From positions 163,007 through 227,006 of the forward strand of contig JAJDYU010000069.1 in the NCBI GenBank assembly GCA_022825005.1: a DNA stretch of 64,000 nt, given 5' to 3'. Below are positions 1 to 8,702 of the stretch, one piece after another; the first letter of the stretch is position 1; every line of letters begins with the position of its first letter. The position numbers and the translations under genes were made by a program. The notes under the pieces were generated by a model. That model was not told where the DNA came from and searched no databases. It worked only from the letters and a program-made list of their open reading frames with translations. The DNA is from Acidimicrobiia bacterium (GTDB lineage Bacteria > Actinomycetota > Acidimicrobiia > Acidimicrobiales > Bin134).

Positions 1-42
1 CGCGCTCGAATTGCATCCGTCGGCCTGCTCCAGCGCCGTCAA

Positions 43-243
43 TCAGCTGATCTTGCTGGTCTGGCCGGAAATGAAAGTGGTTATGACCACTCCAGCAGCC
101 ACTGCCGCAGCGACCAACACCGCGATGATGATCACCGTAGAGGTCACATCCCCTCGTTCGGCTTGCCACGCTCGGCGAACGCGATGTTCGAGTTCCACCG
201 ATGCGACGGTCATCAGTTCAAAGAGCTTGGCAGTTGCTCTCAT
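43..243 (-). CDS. Small Flp/TadE-like pilin-type membrane protein
   Basis: This 66-residue protein has a charged N-terminal half (about residues 1-32) followed by one hydrophobic segment (about residues 35-60) preceded by the motif ERGD. That layout resembles Flp-type pilins, which carry a Glu near the start of the hydrophobic helix. It is the last complete gene of a Tad operon and lies 81 bases downstream of tadC, where the pilin or a TadE-like pseudopilin is often found. It lacks the usual G-x-x-x-x-E-Y prepilin cleavage motif, so the assignment rests on size, hydrophobic profile and context. A further ATG at 16-14 on the same strand, reading MQFER to the window edge, may begin a following TadE-like gene, but too little of it is visible to call. 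Confidence 0.6.
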   Translation of the reverse strand: MRATAKLFELMTVASVELEHRVRRAWQAERGDVTSTVIIIAVLVAAAVAAGVVITTFISGQTSKIS

Positions 244-324
244 CGTTATCTCCTGCCAACTGTTGGATGGGGCGAATCAGGTCGCCGATAGGTCCATGTC
301 TCGTAGTCCGTTTTCCCGGTCCAC

Positions 325-1203
325 TCATGGGCTGAGAATGGCCGCCACCGCCGGATACCCAATGAGTCCCAAAAATCCTGTGAACAGGAGTACCACTGGA
401 AGCGACATGTGCTCGGTAGCTTGCTGGGCTTCTGTTTCCGCCTCGTTCAACGCCCGCTCTCGCAATCCTCGGGCTTTGATGCGCAAGGACGATCGAACTC
501 GTGACCCAGAAGTTCCGGCCAGCTTCAGCCAGGCCGCCAACTCCTCTAGTTCTGGTGAACCAAGGTCACGACTTAGATTCTCTAGTGCCGTCCATGGCGG
601 TTCATTCGCCAACTGAGCTTGCCGCAAGGTCTTCTGGATTTCGGTAAATCCCCAGGCAGAACCTAGGTCTGCCGCGTCAGCCAGCGCCCGTTCCATGCCT
701 AAGCCTCCCGACAAGTGGAGTCCCACCAAGTCCAGATAGGCGCTGACGTGATTCCGCAGTTCTCGACGACGCCTTCGGGCTCTTTCCCGCAGAGACAAAT
801 CCGGAACGAAAAAGAAGATGCCTCCCGCCAAGAGCGACGCCATGACCACGACCATGGGTGAGACCCAGGCGCTGGCCAACCAGGTGACGACCCAGACTCC
901 TACGGGCAATCCCACCCCAAGTACCAGCATCCCGAGCTTCGCCAAAGCCAGTGCTTCTGCTGTTTGCCCGGCAGCTCTGAGTTCACGCTCAACTCGGTGT
1001 CCTCTAAGGGCCAAGCGACCAAACGTCTGCACTGCGACACGACCCATTCGCTCTCGGCGCGTCTTGGACTGGGTGGTGAGGTCAACTGGCTGGCTCAGTT
1101 CGCTCAGCCTGTTTTGAAGTGCTTCTCGAGGGGGAAACAGACCCCACAGGGCCACAGCGAGACCAAGACCGATCATGGTGCCCAGGGTTAGACCAACGAT
1201 CAT
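325..1203 (-). CDS. tadC: Tad pilus inner-membrane protein TadC (type II secretion F family)
   Basis: The 292-residue protein begins with a hydrophobic segment, has a central pair of membrane helices (about residues 85-135), a cytoplasmic T2SSF domain rich in Leu, Glu and Arg, and a C-terminal helix ending VLLFTGFLGLIGYPAVAAILSP. TadC pairs with TadB as the polytopic platform that the TadA ATPase drives during Flp pilus assembly. Its ATG overlaps the tadB stop by four bases, so the two are translationally coupled. The Leu-Gly-rich repeat around residues 155-175 (HLSGGLGMERALADAADLG) is the usual conserved patch of this domain. Start choice is supported by the overlap. Confidence 0.85.
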   Translation of the reverse strand: MIVGLTLGTMIGLGLAVALWGLFPPREALQNRLSELSQPVDLTTQSKTRRERMGRVAVQTFGRLALRGHRVERELRAAGQTAEALALAKLGMLVLGVGLPVGVWVVTWLASAWVSPMVVVMASLLAGGIFFFVPDLSLRERARRRRRELRNHVSAYLDLVGLHLSGGLGMERALADAADLGSAWGFTEIQKTLRQAQLANEPPWTALENLSRDLGSPELEELAAWLKLAGTSGSRVRSSLRIKARGLRERALNEAETEAQQATEHMSLPVVLLFTGFLGLIGYPAVAAILSP

Positions 1204-2087
1204 CGGGGATGCTCTCTGGCTGGGCTTGGGACAAGAGGAGATCGATGCACCTCCAAAATCCGAGGCGGGCTGCTGAACCGACTCATTCTCTCGAGGGCAA
1301 TTCCCGAACCGATGAACAGCCCGCCGATCACGGCCAGTGCTACCTGTCCTGACACGGTGTCGAAGGGCGCCAGGTAACTTCTGCTGAAGCCCACCATGGC
1401 AATGGAGAACACGGCCACCACCCCGGCTATCAAGCGGGCAGAGGCGAACTGGCGAGCTCGGGAGGCCTCGATCCGCAAACGCATTGACACTTCTTGACGG
1501 GTGTTTTCAGCGAGTTCGTCTAGCGATTCCTGCAAGGAACCCACCTGGTTGGTCGCCGCAAGCCCGAGCGACACTGCAACGGTGTCGGCAACCGCGTGAT
1601 CTACCTCGTCGGCGAATTTGGCCAGGGCAACTGGTAGGGACTCCCGTTCAGCCCGGGCGGCCAGCTGCCTGACGGGAGCACGCAATGTGGCGGGAGCAGA
1701 ATCTGCGGTGGCCTTCAAGGTCTCGGTCAAACCCGATGCTGCGCTGATTGTGTCCCGCAACATATCCACCCAGGTAGCCAGGGCGTTCATGCGGTCCGTC
1801 TCCCGGTCGCGTTTTGACTTGGCCCGGAGCACAGTCGGGGAAAGGAATGCAGCAATGCCCACAACAAAGCCGGCGACCAGCCATCCGGTTGACACGATTG
1901 CTGCCGCGGCCCCGGCAACGGCGATGGCCATGCGAATCACAAGTCGCGTGAGTGATCCTTGGAACCAGGCGCCCGGCCTCCGGCGGCGGGCTTCCGGTGT
2001 TGGTGAGAAGCCGCGCAGGCCCATGATTGTGGTGAACACGCCGGTTCCCAACGCCGCCCCAAGAATCGCTCCGATCAGCGAGGACAC
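1200..2087 (-). CDS. tadB: Tad pilus inner-membrane protein TadB (type II secretion F family)
   Basis: This 295-residue protein has an N-terminal hydrophobic helix, a second membrane pair near residues 48-85, a T2SSF domain (about residues 105-230, with the conserved patch DTISAASGLTETLKA) and C-terminal helices near residues 215-265. It is the partner of TadC in the pilus motor platform. It starts at GTG inside the end of tadA (13-base overlap) and overlaps tadC by four bases, so tadA-tadB-tadC form one tightly coupled unit. Length is normal for actinobacterial TadB. Confidence 0.85.
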   Translation of the reverse strand: MSSLIGAILGAALGTGVFTTIMGLRGFSPTPEARRRRPGAWFQGSLTRLVIRMAIAVAGAAAAIVSTGWLVAGFVVGIAAFLSPTVLRAKSKRDRETDRMNALATWVDMLRDTISAASGLTETLKATADSAPATLRAPVRQLAARAERESLPVALAKFADEVDHAVADTVAVSLGLAATNQVGSLQESLDELAENTRQEVSMRLRIEASRARQFASARLIAGVVAVFSIAMVGFSRSYLAPFDTVSGQVALAVIGGLFIGSGIALERMSRFSSPPRILEVHRSPLVPSPAREHPR

Positions 2088-3379
2088 TTCAAATCCTCAT
2101 GGGCCAACGCGCCCTCCCAAGAAGAAGACCCAAACCCCGCACTGGCCAAACGCTGTCGGGTTGAGTCTTGCAAGTCGGCGCACGGCTGAGCCGTTTCTGA
2201 TCCTGTGGCCGCAAATATCTCCACGCTGGTCACCTGGCCAGCCGAAGTGCCTGTGACCTCGCGCACCGATCTCACTCGACGCTGGCCATCGCGGGCTCTG
2301 CTCACATGGACCACGAGGTCGATGCTCTCCGCGACCATGCGGTTGGTGGCCTCTACCGGTATGTGCTCCGTGGATCGCAAGGCGTAGGTGGCGATCTTGC
2401 TGAAGGCTGCCTGGGAGGAGTTGGCGTGAATCGTGCACATCGATCCGTCGTTGCCTGTGGAAAGTGCCGAGAGCATGTCGACCACCTCGGCCCCCCGAAC
2501 CTCGCCCACAATCAACCGGTCGGGCGACATGGCCAACGCATTGCGAACTAGCTGCTGCATTGTGATCTCGCCAGTTCCCTCGATGTTGGCCGTGCGGGTT
2601 TCCAACTCGATCACGTCACGATGCCGATCGGGGTGTGAGGCCAGACCCAGCTCCAATCGATCTTCAATGGTGATTAGCCGCTCATCGGGATCACAGGCAT
2701 TCAAGAGGGCGCGCAACATCGTTGTCTTTCCCGCGTTGGTTCCACCGCACACGATGATGCTCATTCGGGAGCTTACGGCCGCGTCCAGGAATTCCCTCAG
2801 CGTCTCGTCGAGGGTGCCCATTTCGTAGAGGTCGCTCAATGTGACCTGATCATGGCGATGTCGACGAATCGATACTGCCGGACGCTCAGACACCGCCATT
2901 ACAGCGTTTAGGCGGGATCCGTCGGGTAGTCGCAGGTCCAGAAATGGGTTTGCCATGTCGAACCGCCTTTCGTTGCGGCCCAGCCGAGCGGCTGCCCGCC
3001 GTATGAGCTCGATCAGCTCATCATCCGAATCAGCGATGGCCTCAACGCGTCGCTTCGTGCCCCCTGCATGATGGACCCAAACCGTGTCACATCCGTTCAC
3101 ACTCACGTTTTCCACCGATTGGTCCGCCAACAATCGATCGATGGGCCCGAGTCCGAACAGCGTGGCCAGAACTTCGTCAGCAATTCGAGCCTCTTCAGGT
3201 TCGTCGAGTGGGGGCAGGAATGCCCTGGCTCGGTCCGCTGCTATGACGTCAAGCGCCTCAAGGATGAACTGTCTGGCCAGGGCAGCTTGCTCCAGGCGGT
3301 TGCCGAGACGGTCTGATTCGGTTTGCTCTAGTTCGTGGGTGACCATGGCAAGCACCCGGTCGATGACGGGAGAAGTCAC
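2075..3379 (-). CDS. tadA: Tad/CpaF-type pilus assembly ATPase TadA
   Basis: This 434-residue ATPase of the VirB11/CpaF family powers Flp pilus assembly at the inner membrane. The Walker A motif is GGTNAGKTT (residues 212-220, Lys218), a variant of the usual GGTGSGKTT. It is followed by the Asp-box ITIEDRLEL, the Walker B region RLIVGEVRGAEVVDML and the His-box CTIHANS. The N-terminal 80 residues are helical and Leu/Glu rich. The frame starts one base inside the end of tadZ and overlaps tadB, consistent with a single operon. Family membership is clear. The substrate pilin is inferred to be the small protein at the end of the operon. Confidence 0.9.
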   Translation of the reverse strand: MTSPVIDRVLAMVTHELEQTESDRLGNRLEQAALARQFILEALDVIAADRARAFLPPLDEPEEARIADEVLATLFGLGPIDRLLADQSVENVSVNGCDTVWVHHAGGTKRRVEAIADSDDELIELIRRAAARLGRNERRFDMANPFLDLRLPDGSRLNAVMAVSERPAVSIRRHRHDQVTLSDLYEMGTLDETLREFLDAAVSSRMSIIVCGGTNAGKTTMLRALLNACDPDERLITIEDRLELGLASHPDRHRDVIELETRTANIEGTGEITMQQLVRNALAMSPDRLIVGEVRGAEVVDMLSALSTGNDGSMCTIHANSSQAAFSKIATYALRSTEHIPVEATNRMVAESIDLVVHVSRARDGQRRVRSVREVTGTSAGQVTSVEIFAATGSETAQPCADLQDSTRQRLASAGFGSSSWEGALAHEDLKCPR

Positions 3380-4125
3380 TACGCCGCCTCTCGGCTATCC
3401 GCCGCTGCTTGCAAGCGGAAGTGGATTCGATGGACGAGCTCAGTAAGCGTTCGCCACAGCAGCAGCCGGCGATGGCGCTGATTGACAGGAAATCCGCCGA
3501 CAAGCGCCTGGGTCACTCTCGGCTCGTGGGCCATAACGCCCAAGAGATCGAGCTGAGATGCCTTCGCCATCTCTGTAGGTGGGTAGGGCCGGTCGCCAAC
3601 GCAGACCAGAGCGGTCGGGATGTCTTCAGAGAGAACCCTTCGTGCCTGGTGAACCAGGGGGACGAGCTGGTCGAACCGGGGATGAGCGACAAGGATGAGC
3701 AGGTCGCAGTGCTTGATGAGTTCGGCAGCCGGAGAGTGAAGCCGCACCCGACCAACGTCAACCACCGCGTCGATCTCTTCAAGTTGGCCGAGGCCCTCTG
3801 CCAGTCGCTCAGCCAAATGGGAGAGGATCCGGGTGGTTGTCTCGCCGCACCCAGGTGCAACCAGGGCAGGCAGATGCCCAGCCAGCGGCTGGCAACTCGC
3901 CTGGAGCCGGCTGATCGTCATTTCGTGTCGGGTGGTTCCCGAAAGCTCCACCAGTGAGGGTGTAGATGCCAGCCCAAACCGAGCGGCCAATACCCCGCCA
4001 TCGCCATCCGCTTCCACCACGACGGCTCGTCGTCCGGTGGTCGGTTCCCATGACTGCCCGAGCCCAACCGACAAGCTGGTCACGCCCGGGCTGGCCTTTG
4101 CGCTGCCCACGGCGATGATGCTCAT
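3379..4125 (-). CDS. tadZ: TadZ/CpaE-like pilus-localising ParA-type protein
   Basis: A 248-residue MinD/ParA-like protein. The N-terminal P-loop position reads GSAKASPGVTSLSVGLG, where a Walker A would have K-G-G-x-G-K-T. The second Lys and the Thr are replaced, so ATP binding is likely weak or altered. Degenerate P-loops are common in TadZ/CpaE proteins, which mark the site of pilus assembly. A later VDVGRVRL and LLILVAHP correspond to the Walker B and downstream strands of the fold. It sits between cpaB and tadA with one- and four-base overlaps, the expected place for this component. Confidence 0.75.
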   Translation of the reverse strand: MSIIAVGSAKASPGVTSLSVGLGQSWEPTTGRRAVVVEADGDGGVLAARFGLASTPSLVELSGTTRHEMTISRLQASCQPLAGHLPALVAPGCGETTTRILSHLAERLAEGLGQLEEIDAVVDVGRVRLHSPAAELIKHCDLLILVAHPRFDQLVPLVHQARRVLSEDIPTALVCVGDRPYPPTEMAKASQLDLLGVMAHEPRVTQALVGGFPVNQRHRRLLLWRTLTELVHRIHFRLQAAADSREAA

Positions 4126-4832
4126 GGAACTGCTCCGGCAAGTGCTTGCTGTCGGATCGGGGGACCTTCTCGCGTCGGGAATTCCTCGGGCAGGAGAATC
4201 AACCGCAATTCGCGGTTGGCTGCCACGTTGCTGATGTGGACGGCATCGTCAACGGGGACCAAGAGCGATACAAATAGGGCATCTTGGCCTGAGTCCATTA
4301 CCTCGCTTGCTTCGGCCACTGTGGCCCGGACGGTCTCGACGGCAATGCCGGAAAAGCTGGTCAGATGTGACGGGTTGTGTCCTGTTGCCGCGTACTGGCT
4401 GCGGCTCTCACTGACGGCCACCACCCCGACCGGTTGGCCGGGACCCAAGTGGGCGATTGGGTATTCGCCGGGATGGAGAACTGCACCGACCATTGCCATG
4501 TCCCCATCGATTGGCGAACTCGACAGCAAGAGTCCAGGGTGAAGGATCGTTCCTTCGGGGATGCCGGCTCGAACTGTGCGTCCCACCACGGATTCCAAAT
4601 CGGCCATGGGCACGAAACCTGCGCCTTGATCGCTGGCCAATTCCACCGCTCTCAGATCGTCGATCTCAACCGTCGATCCGGCAGGGATGTCTCGGTTGGC
4701 CACGGCTACCGCGGTTCGGTTGCTGAGCGACGATGCCCATAAGGCGAAGATGATCGCTGCGGTGAGGGTGACGGTCAGCCCGAGTACCACCCAAGGGATC
4801 TGACGCCGACGATCCTCGCTTGCCATCCGCAT
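4122..4832 (-). CDS. cpaB: Flp pilus assembly protein CpaB/RcpC-like (SAF domain)
   Basis: This 236-residue protein has one N-terminal membrane helix (about residues 13-35) followed by an SAF domain. The SAF signature includes VAVANRDIPAGSTVEIDDL and, later, GRTVRAGIPEGTILHPGLL. CpaB/RcpC proteins act in the periplasm or cell envelope during Flp pilus biogenesis. It is the first gene of the Tad operon and overlaps tadZ by four bases. Two ATG codons lie close together (MRMASEDRR). The second, three residues in, is an equally good start. About 100 bases separate it from hpt, so the operon probably has its own promoter. Confidence 0.8.
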   Translation of the reverse strand: MRMASEDRRRQIPWVVLGLTVTLTAAIIFALWASSLSNRTAVAVANRDIPAGSTVEIDDLRAVELASDQGAGFVPMADLESVVGRTVRAGIPEGTILHPGLLLSSSPIDGDMAMVGAVLHPGEYPIAHLGPGQPVGVVAVSESRSQYAATGHNPSHLTSFSGIAVETVRATVAEASEVMDSGQDALFVSLLVPVDDAVHISNVAANRELRLILLPEEFPTREGPPIRQQALAGAVP

Positions 4833-4893
4833 GGGTTGTTACCGAGAGGTCGGGAGGGGAGCCGTGAGGTCGCTCCGAAGGCCTCAATCTGCC

Positions 4894-4919
4894 ACACCTC
4901 GCTCAATAAAGCAAGGTGT
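4894..4919 (-). terminator. Possible hairpin terminator after hpt
   Basis: The arms ACACCTCGCT (4894-4903) and AGCAAGGTGT (4910-4919) pair at nine of ten positions around a six-base loop. The hairpin starts 14 bases past the hpt stop, before cpaB. No run of U follows on the minus strand, so termination is inferred only from the stem and its position. Confidence 0.4.
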
Positions 4920-4932
4920 ATTTCAATTCGTT

Positions 4933-5490
4933 CTACGAATTGCTGTTCGGCTGGAATTGGCAGATGTGGGGGAGTTGGCGGTAGCGCTCGCCCACGTCGA
5001 GGCCGTATCCCACCACAAAGTCGGGCGGGATCTCGAAGCCCACGTAGCGCAGGTCGAGGTCTTCGTATTGGCGGCCCTTGCGCACCAGCAGGGCGCAAAC
5101 TTCGAGGCTGGCGGGGTTGCGGGCGGCGAGGTTCTTGCGGAGGTAGTTGAGGGTCAGGCCGCTGTCGATGATGTCTTCCACCAGGATCACGTCGCGCCCG
5201 GCCAGGTCCAGGTCCAGGTCTTTGACAATCCTCACCACGCCGCTGGTGCGGGTGGAGCTGCCGTACGACGAAACCGCCATGAAATCGAACTCCACCGGGA
5301 GGTCGATGGCCCGGGCCAGATCGGCCATGAACATGAAGGCGCCCTTGAGCACGCCCACCAGCAGGGGCGCCCGGCCCTGGTAGTCGGTGGTGATGCGGGA
5401 ACCGAGGTCGGCGATGCAGTCGGTCAGCTCCTCGTTGGAGATCAGGATCGGACCGGGGTCGCCGTTGCCGCTGGTCGCCTCGGTGGACAC
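4933..5490 (-). CDS. hpt: Hypoxanthine phosphoribosyltransferase
   Basis: A 185-residue purine-salvage enzyme that makes IMP or GMP from hypoxanthine or guanine plus PRPP. The PRPP-binding loop reads VILVEDIIDSGLTL, and the conserved LKGAFMF and SYGSST segments are in their usual places. The GTG at 5490 is chosen because an AGG lies nine bases upstream of it. A TTG three codons earlier (5499) is the alternative. It follows tilS by about 20 bases on the same strand. tilS-hpt is a widely conserved bacterial neighbourhood, often with ftsH next, but here a Tad operon follows instead. Confidence 0.93.
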   Translation of the reverse strand: MSTEATSGNGDPGPILISNEELTDCIADLGSRITTDYQGRAPLLVGVLKGAFMFMADLARAIDLPVEFDFMAVSSYGSSTRTSGVVRIVKDLDLDLAGRDVILVEDIIDSGLTLNYLRKNLAARNPASLEVCALLVRKGRQYEDLDLRYVGFEIPPDFVVGYGLDVGERYRQLPHICQFQPNSNS

Positions 5491-5510
5491 GAGGGCCAAC
5501 CTAGTGGTGC

Positions 5511-6392
5511 TTATCTTTGGAGGCCGAGCCGTTGGGAAGATCGGTTTACCCGCCAGCCTCCGCCAATTTCAGTGGATCGAGCTTCATTTCGCGCCACAGC
5601 CAAAACCCGCTCGATGGCCGCGGCGTCGGGCGGGTGCTCGGCGTTGGTTTCCCGCTGGATCCACCGTCGCAGCGCCATCTGGGCCAGAGGCTCGGGGGCC
5701 TCGGCCATCGCTTTGGCGTCGGTGGGGTCGATGGCGGCGGCCAGCTCGTCGAGCAGGTCGCGGACCGCGCCCGTCAGGGTGGCGCCTCGGGCGATGATCG
5801 GCACCACGTCTCGGTCGGCGATGTCGCAGAGCAGGGGCAGCAGCTCGTGGCGGATCCGGTTGCGGCGGTGGGCGGGGTCGAGGTTCGACGGGTCTTGCAC
5901 CGGCGCCAGCCCCTGGGCCTGGCACAGCGCCTGGGTTTCGCTCCGGCGCAGGCCGAGCAGCGGTCGGCGGGCCGGGTCGATGCCGGCCAGGCCGTCGAGC
6001 CCCGCTCCCCGGATGAGGTTCAACAGCACTGTCTCGGCCTGGTCGTCGGCGGTGTGGCCGGTGAGCACGCCGGCGGGCAGCACGCCGTAGCGGGCTTGGC
6101 GGGCCCGGGCCTCCAGGTTGGGCCCGGGTTCGCAATGGGCGGAGCGGGCCTCGAAGGCCGCCCCCCAGCGGGTGGCGGCCTCCTCCACCACGTCGGCCTC
6201 AGCGGCCGAGCCCGGGCGCAGCCCGTGGTCCACGTGCCAGGCGGTCACCTTGCAGCCCGCCTCCGAGGCCAGCACCAAAAGCGCCAGCGAGTCGGGCCCG
6301 CCCGACACCGCGCAGTCCACTGCGGCGCTCGCGGAGGGGCCAGCAGAGGGAAACGTGCAGCGCGCCAGCAGGTCGGGGATTTCGACGCTCAA
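5511..6392 (-). CDS. tilS: tRNA(Ile)-lysidine synthase
   Basis: A 293-residue PP-loop ATPase that converts the wobble C of tRNA-Ile(CAU) to lysidine. The P-loop SGGPDS is at residues 30-35, followed by WHVDHGLRPGSA and GHTADDQAETVLLNL, both TilS signatures. The C-terminal substrate-recognition domain found in E. coli TilS is absent, as in most actinobacterial short forms. The TTG start overlaps the TGA of the upstream metalloprotease gene, so translation is probably coupled. Confidence 0.9.
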   Translation of the reverse strand: MSVEIPDLLARCTFPSAGPSASAAVDCAVSGGPDSLALLVLASEAGCKVTAWHVDHGLRPGSAAEADVVEEAATRWGAAFEARSAHCEPGPNLEARARQARYGVLPAGVLTGHTADDQAETVLLNLIRGAGLDGLAGIDPARRPLLGLRRSETQALCQAQGLAPVQDPSNLDPAHRRNRIRHELLPLLCDIADRDVVPIIARGATLTGAVRDLLDELAAAIDPTDAKAMAEAPEPLAQMALRRWIQRETNAEHPPDAAAIERVLAVARNEARSTEIGGGWRVNRSSQRLGLQR

Positions 6393-7474
6393 ACGGGCGC
6401 TTGGGCGGGGGTGCCGTTAAGGCGGTCGATCCACTGCTGGGGGTTGCGGATCTCGGTCATGGTGGGCAGCCGTTCGGAACACTCCCACACCCGGTTCAAG
6501 AGCTCGGGGCCGCCCCGGGCCTCCACCGTCTCGATGAACGCCTCGCCGGCGGCGTACTGGTTCAGCTTGGCCTCGATGCCGATGATGCGCTGCACCATCT
6601 TGGACACCCCCTTGGCCGAGTTGCGCCGATGGCGCAGCACCCGGGCGAACCGGCTGGCGTCGGGGATGTGGCTGGCGCCGGCCCGGTCCATGGTGATGTC
6701 TCCGTGGCCCTCCAAAAGGCTCATCATGCCGCCGATGCGATCCAGCACCGCCTTCTGCTCGGGGGTGGCCAATAGGGCGGGGAGGCCTCCGTCAGCCAGC
6801 GGGTCTTCCCCCCGGCGCCGGGCCTCCAACACCTGCTTGGCCACTTGCTTGAAGTGCTCCAGGTCGGGCTCAGCCGCGTCGAGGGCGTCTTGCACCAGGC
6901 CTAGGAAGTAGGGGCGGAGCCACTCGATGCCGGTGAATTGGGCCCGGTGGGTGGTCTCGTGCAAAGCCAGCCAAAGGCGGAACTGGCGGGGGTCGAAGCC
7001 GTGTTTGTGCTCGAGGGCCATCACGTTGGGCCCCACGTAATAGACCATGTCCTGGTCTTCGGGCCGCTCGTCCTCGATGATGAGCAGGTCGTACTGGCCC
7101 AGCACCCGGGTGGACATCCACCCCAGTACCGCCCCCATCTCGGTGCCGCTCACCCGCTGGGCCACGGGGGCCAGCCACGAGTACGACACCCGCTCGGCCA
7201 TCTTGTCGGTCACCGGGCGCAGCAGTCGCTGGAAGGAGGCCACATTGGCGGCCACCCACCCGGCTCTGGTGGTCACCTGGGCCCGGGCCGCCCCACTCAT
7301 CGACTTCAATCCCGTCTCGGCGGCCACCAGCTCCTCGGCCTGGGCAGTCAGCTCGGCCAACTCGGGGGAGAGGCTGCGGTAGTGGTAGGAGTCGATGAAC
7401 GGCTCATGGCCGCCCACCTTCTTGGCTACCCGCTCAGCCAGCCGCCAGTCGACTGGATCGGCTGCTGCAACCAC
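6389..7474 (-). CDS. Zinc-dependent metalloprotease of the F420-associated zincin family
   Basis: A 361-residue protein with the zinc-binding motif HETTH (His172-His176) in LWLALHETTHRAQF. It belongs to the actinobacterial family annotated as zincin-like or 'coenzyme F420 biosynthesis associated', which typically lies beside tilS and hpt. The name reflects co-occurrence with F420, not a shown role in its synthesis. No signal peptide or membrane helix is visible, so it is likely cytoplasmic. It starts at GTG, six bases after a small membrane-protein gene, and overlaps tilS. Substrate is unknown. Confidence 0.82.
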   Translation of the reverse strand: MVAAADPVDWRLAERVAKKVGGHEPFIDSYHYRSLSPELAELTAQAEELVAAETGLKSMSGAARAQVTTRAGWVAANVASFQRLLRPVTDKMAERVSYSWLAPVAQRVSGTEMGAVLGWMSTRVLGQYDLLIIEDERPEDQDMVYYVGPNVMALEHKHGFDPRQFRLWLALHETTHRAQFTGIEWLRPYFLGLVQDALDAAEPDLEHFKQVAKQVLEARRRGEDPLADGGLPALLATPEQKAVLDRIGGMMSLLEGHGDITMDRAGASHIPDASRFARVLRHRRNSAKGVSKMVQRIIGIEAKLNQYAAGEAFIETVEARGGPELLNRVWECSERLPTMTEIRNPQQWIDRLNGTPAQAPV

Positions 7475-7480
7475 CGGGGA

Positions 7481-7657
7481 TTACTCGGTGTCGTCGGCGC
7501 TCTGTGATCTGATTTCCCGCTGGTGCCGACTGTTGTAGCGGGGGGCCACCACCTTGGTGAAGTAGCCGACGATGGTGGCAATCACCAAGGGAACGGTCGC
7601 GATGACCAGCACCAGGGCGATCCACCAGTGCCACACAACGGCGGCGATCAAATCCAT
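7481..7657 (-). CDS. 58-residue single-pass membrane protein
   Basis: A short frame of 58 codons starts with ATG at 7657 and ends TAA at 7481. The product reads MDLIAAVVWHWWIALVLVIA at its start, with one membrane helix to about residue 33, then a basic, polar tail (RYNSRHQREIRSQS) ending in acidic residues. It ends six bases before the metalloprotease start, in the same direction, and the space is otherwise empty. I recognise no family. The coding call rests on the coherent hydrophobic/polar layout, the codon use and the tight spacing. Confidence 0.65.
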   Translation of the reverse strand: MDLIAAVVWHWWIALVLVIATVPLVIATIVGYFTKVVAPRYNSRHQREIRSQSADDTE

Positions 7658-7727
7658 GGGTTCACCCTACGCCACTGGTTCCCAGTAGCTCCACGCCAAG
7701 ACGGGAGCGGTCGCATGATCCAGTCAT

Positions 7728-8012
7728 TCAGAAATCCTGGATGTCCAGGTCGTCGAGCACAACCCGCTGGAGGGTCTCGCTGATCCGTACTTGCAGGGAG
7801 GCGGGGGCCGACTCCCGACAGGCCTGGCTCATGGCCAGCTTGAAGCGCACCTCCACGTCGAGGATCTGAATGCAGGGCAGGCAATTGGCCAGCTCAATCC
7901 GTACTCGGCTCACGTCCTCCACGGTGGGCTGGCCATCCAGGGCCTGGGCAATGAGCTGGCGCGAGAGGTCGCACTGATTGGGAACCCCCAAGCAAGGCTC
8001 ATCCCTCGTCAT
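7728..8012 (-). CDS. RsrA-like (mycothiol system) anti-sigma factor with altered zinc motif
   Basis: A 94-residue protein directly downstream of a SigR-type sigma factor, the classic position of the redox-sensing zinc anti-sigma factor RsrA. The family motif is H-x3-C-x2-C. Here the cysteines are Cys44 and Cys47 (NCLPC), but the His position holds Glu40 (ELANC). A third conserved-looking cysteine is Cys65 in SQACRESAP, matching the family's C-terminal Cys-x-Glu-x-Ala-Pro region, and Cys7 and Cys14 lie near the N-terminus. It presumably binds and inhibits the sigma factor until oxidation. The lost His may change zinc affinity or redox threshold. Confidence 0.72.
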   Translation of the reverse strand: MTRDEPCLGVPNQCDLSRQLIAQALDGQPTVEDVSRVRIELANCLPCIQILDVEVRFKLAMSQACRESAPASLQVRISETLQRVVLDDLDIQDF

Positions 8013-8029
8013 CGCAGTGCCTCCGAATA

Positions 8030-8629
8030 TCAGATGCCAGCCGGCGCCGGCGCTCGGTCGGGGTCGGGCGGATCAACCCAGCCCCTTGTCTGTCCGAACT
8101 CTAACAACCGCTTTTGCAGCGTTTTTCTTCCCCGATGCAGGCGGCTCATGACGGTGCCCATGGGCACGTCGAGGATTTCGGCGATCTCCTTGTAGGCGAA
8201 GCCCTCCACATCGGCCAACAGCACAGCGATCCGGTACTCCTCGGGCAGCGACTCCAGGGCGTCGATGATCTCCGACTCGGTGATCGTCTCCATGAGCACG
8301 TCCTCGGCGCTGGCGCCCAGCGCAGCTTTGGTATCGCCCCCCAGCCGCTGGTGCAGATAGAGGTCTTCGACTCCGGCCAGATCAACCGACTGCGGTTTCC
8401 GCTGCTTGCTCCGGTAGGAGTTGATGAAGGCGTTGGTGAGGATGCGGAACAGCCAGGCCCGCAGGTTGGTGCCCTCCTGGAAGTTGCCGAACCCCCGGTA
8501 GGCCCGCAGGTAGGTCTCTTGCACCAGGTCTTCAGCGTCGGCTGTGTTGCGAGTCATTCGCCGGGCCGCCGAGTAGAGCTGGTCCATGTACTCCATGGCC
8601 TGTTCGGCGAATTTGGCTTGGTCAGCCAT
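8030..8629 (-). CDS. ECF sigma factor of the SigR/SigH (oxidative stress) type
   Basis: A 199-residue sigma factor. Region 2 includes [15 protein letters not shown] (residues 31-45) and the -10 recognition stretch [16 protein letters not shown]. Region 4 holds the helix-turn-helix [20 protein letters not shown] (residues 146-165). The sequence is closest in feel to the SigR/SigH group that controls thiol-oxidative stress in actinobacteria, and an RsrA-like gene follows 17 bases downstream. The C-terminal tail is Pro rich ([14 protein letters not shown]). I saw no clear self-regulated GGAA-type promoter in the 70 bases upstream. Confidence 0.85.
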   Translation of the reverse strand: MADQAKFAEQAMEYMDQLYSAARRMTRNTADAEDLVQETYLRAYRGFGNFQEGTNLRAWLFRILTNAFINSYRSKQRKPQSVDLAGVEDLYLHQRLGGDTKAALGASAEDVLMETITESEIIDALESLPEEYRIAVLLADVEGFAYKEIAEILDVPMGTVMSRLHRGRKTLQKRLLEFGQTRGWVDPPDPDRAPAPAGI

Positions 8630-8702
8630 CTTGATCCCAGCTTACTGCTGCGATCGGCAGATGTGATCGCGACTGAGATGAACAAATGGTGAATAGCAAA
8701 CG

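Noticed and set aside
4831..6911. Long open frames on the plus strand opposite hpt and tilS
   Set aside because: They are low-complexity, Arg/Gly/Ala-rich translations antisense to clear genes, as expected from high GC content.
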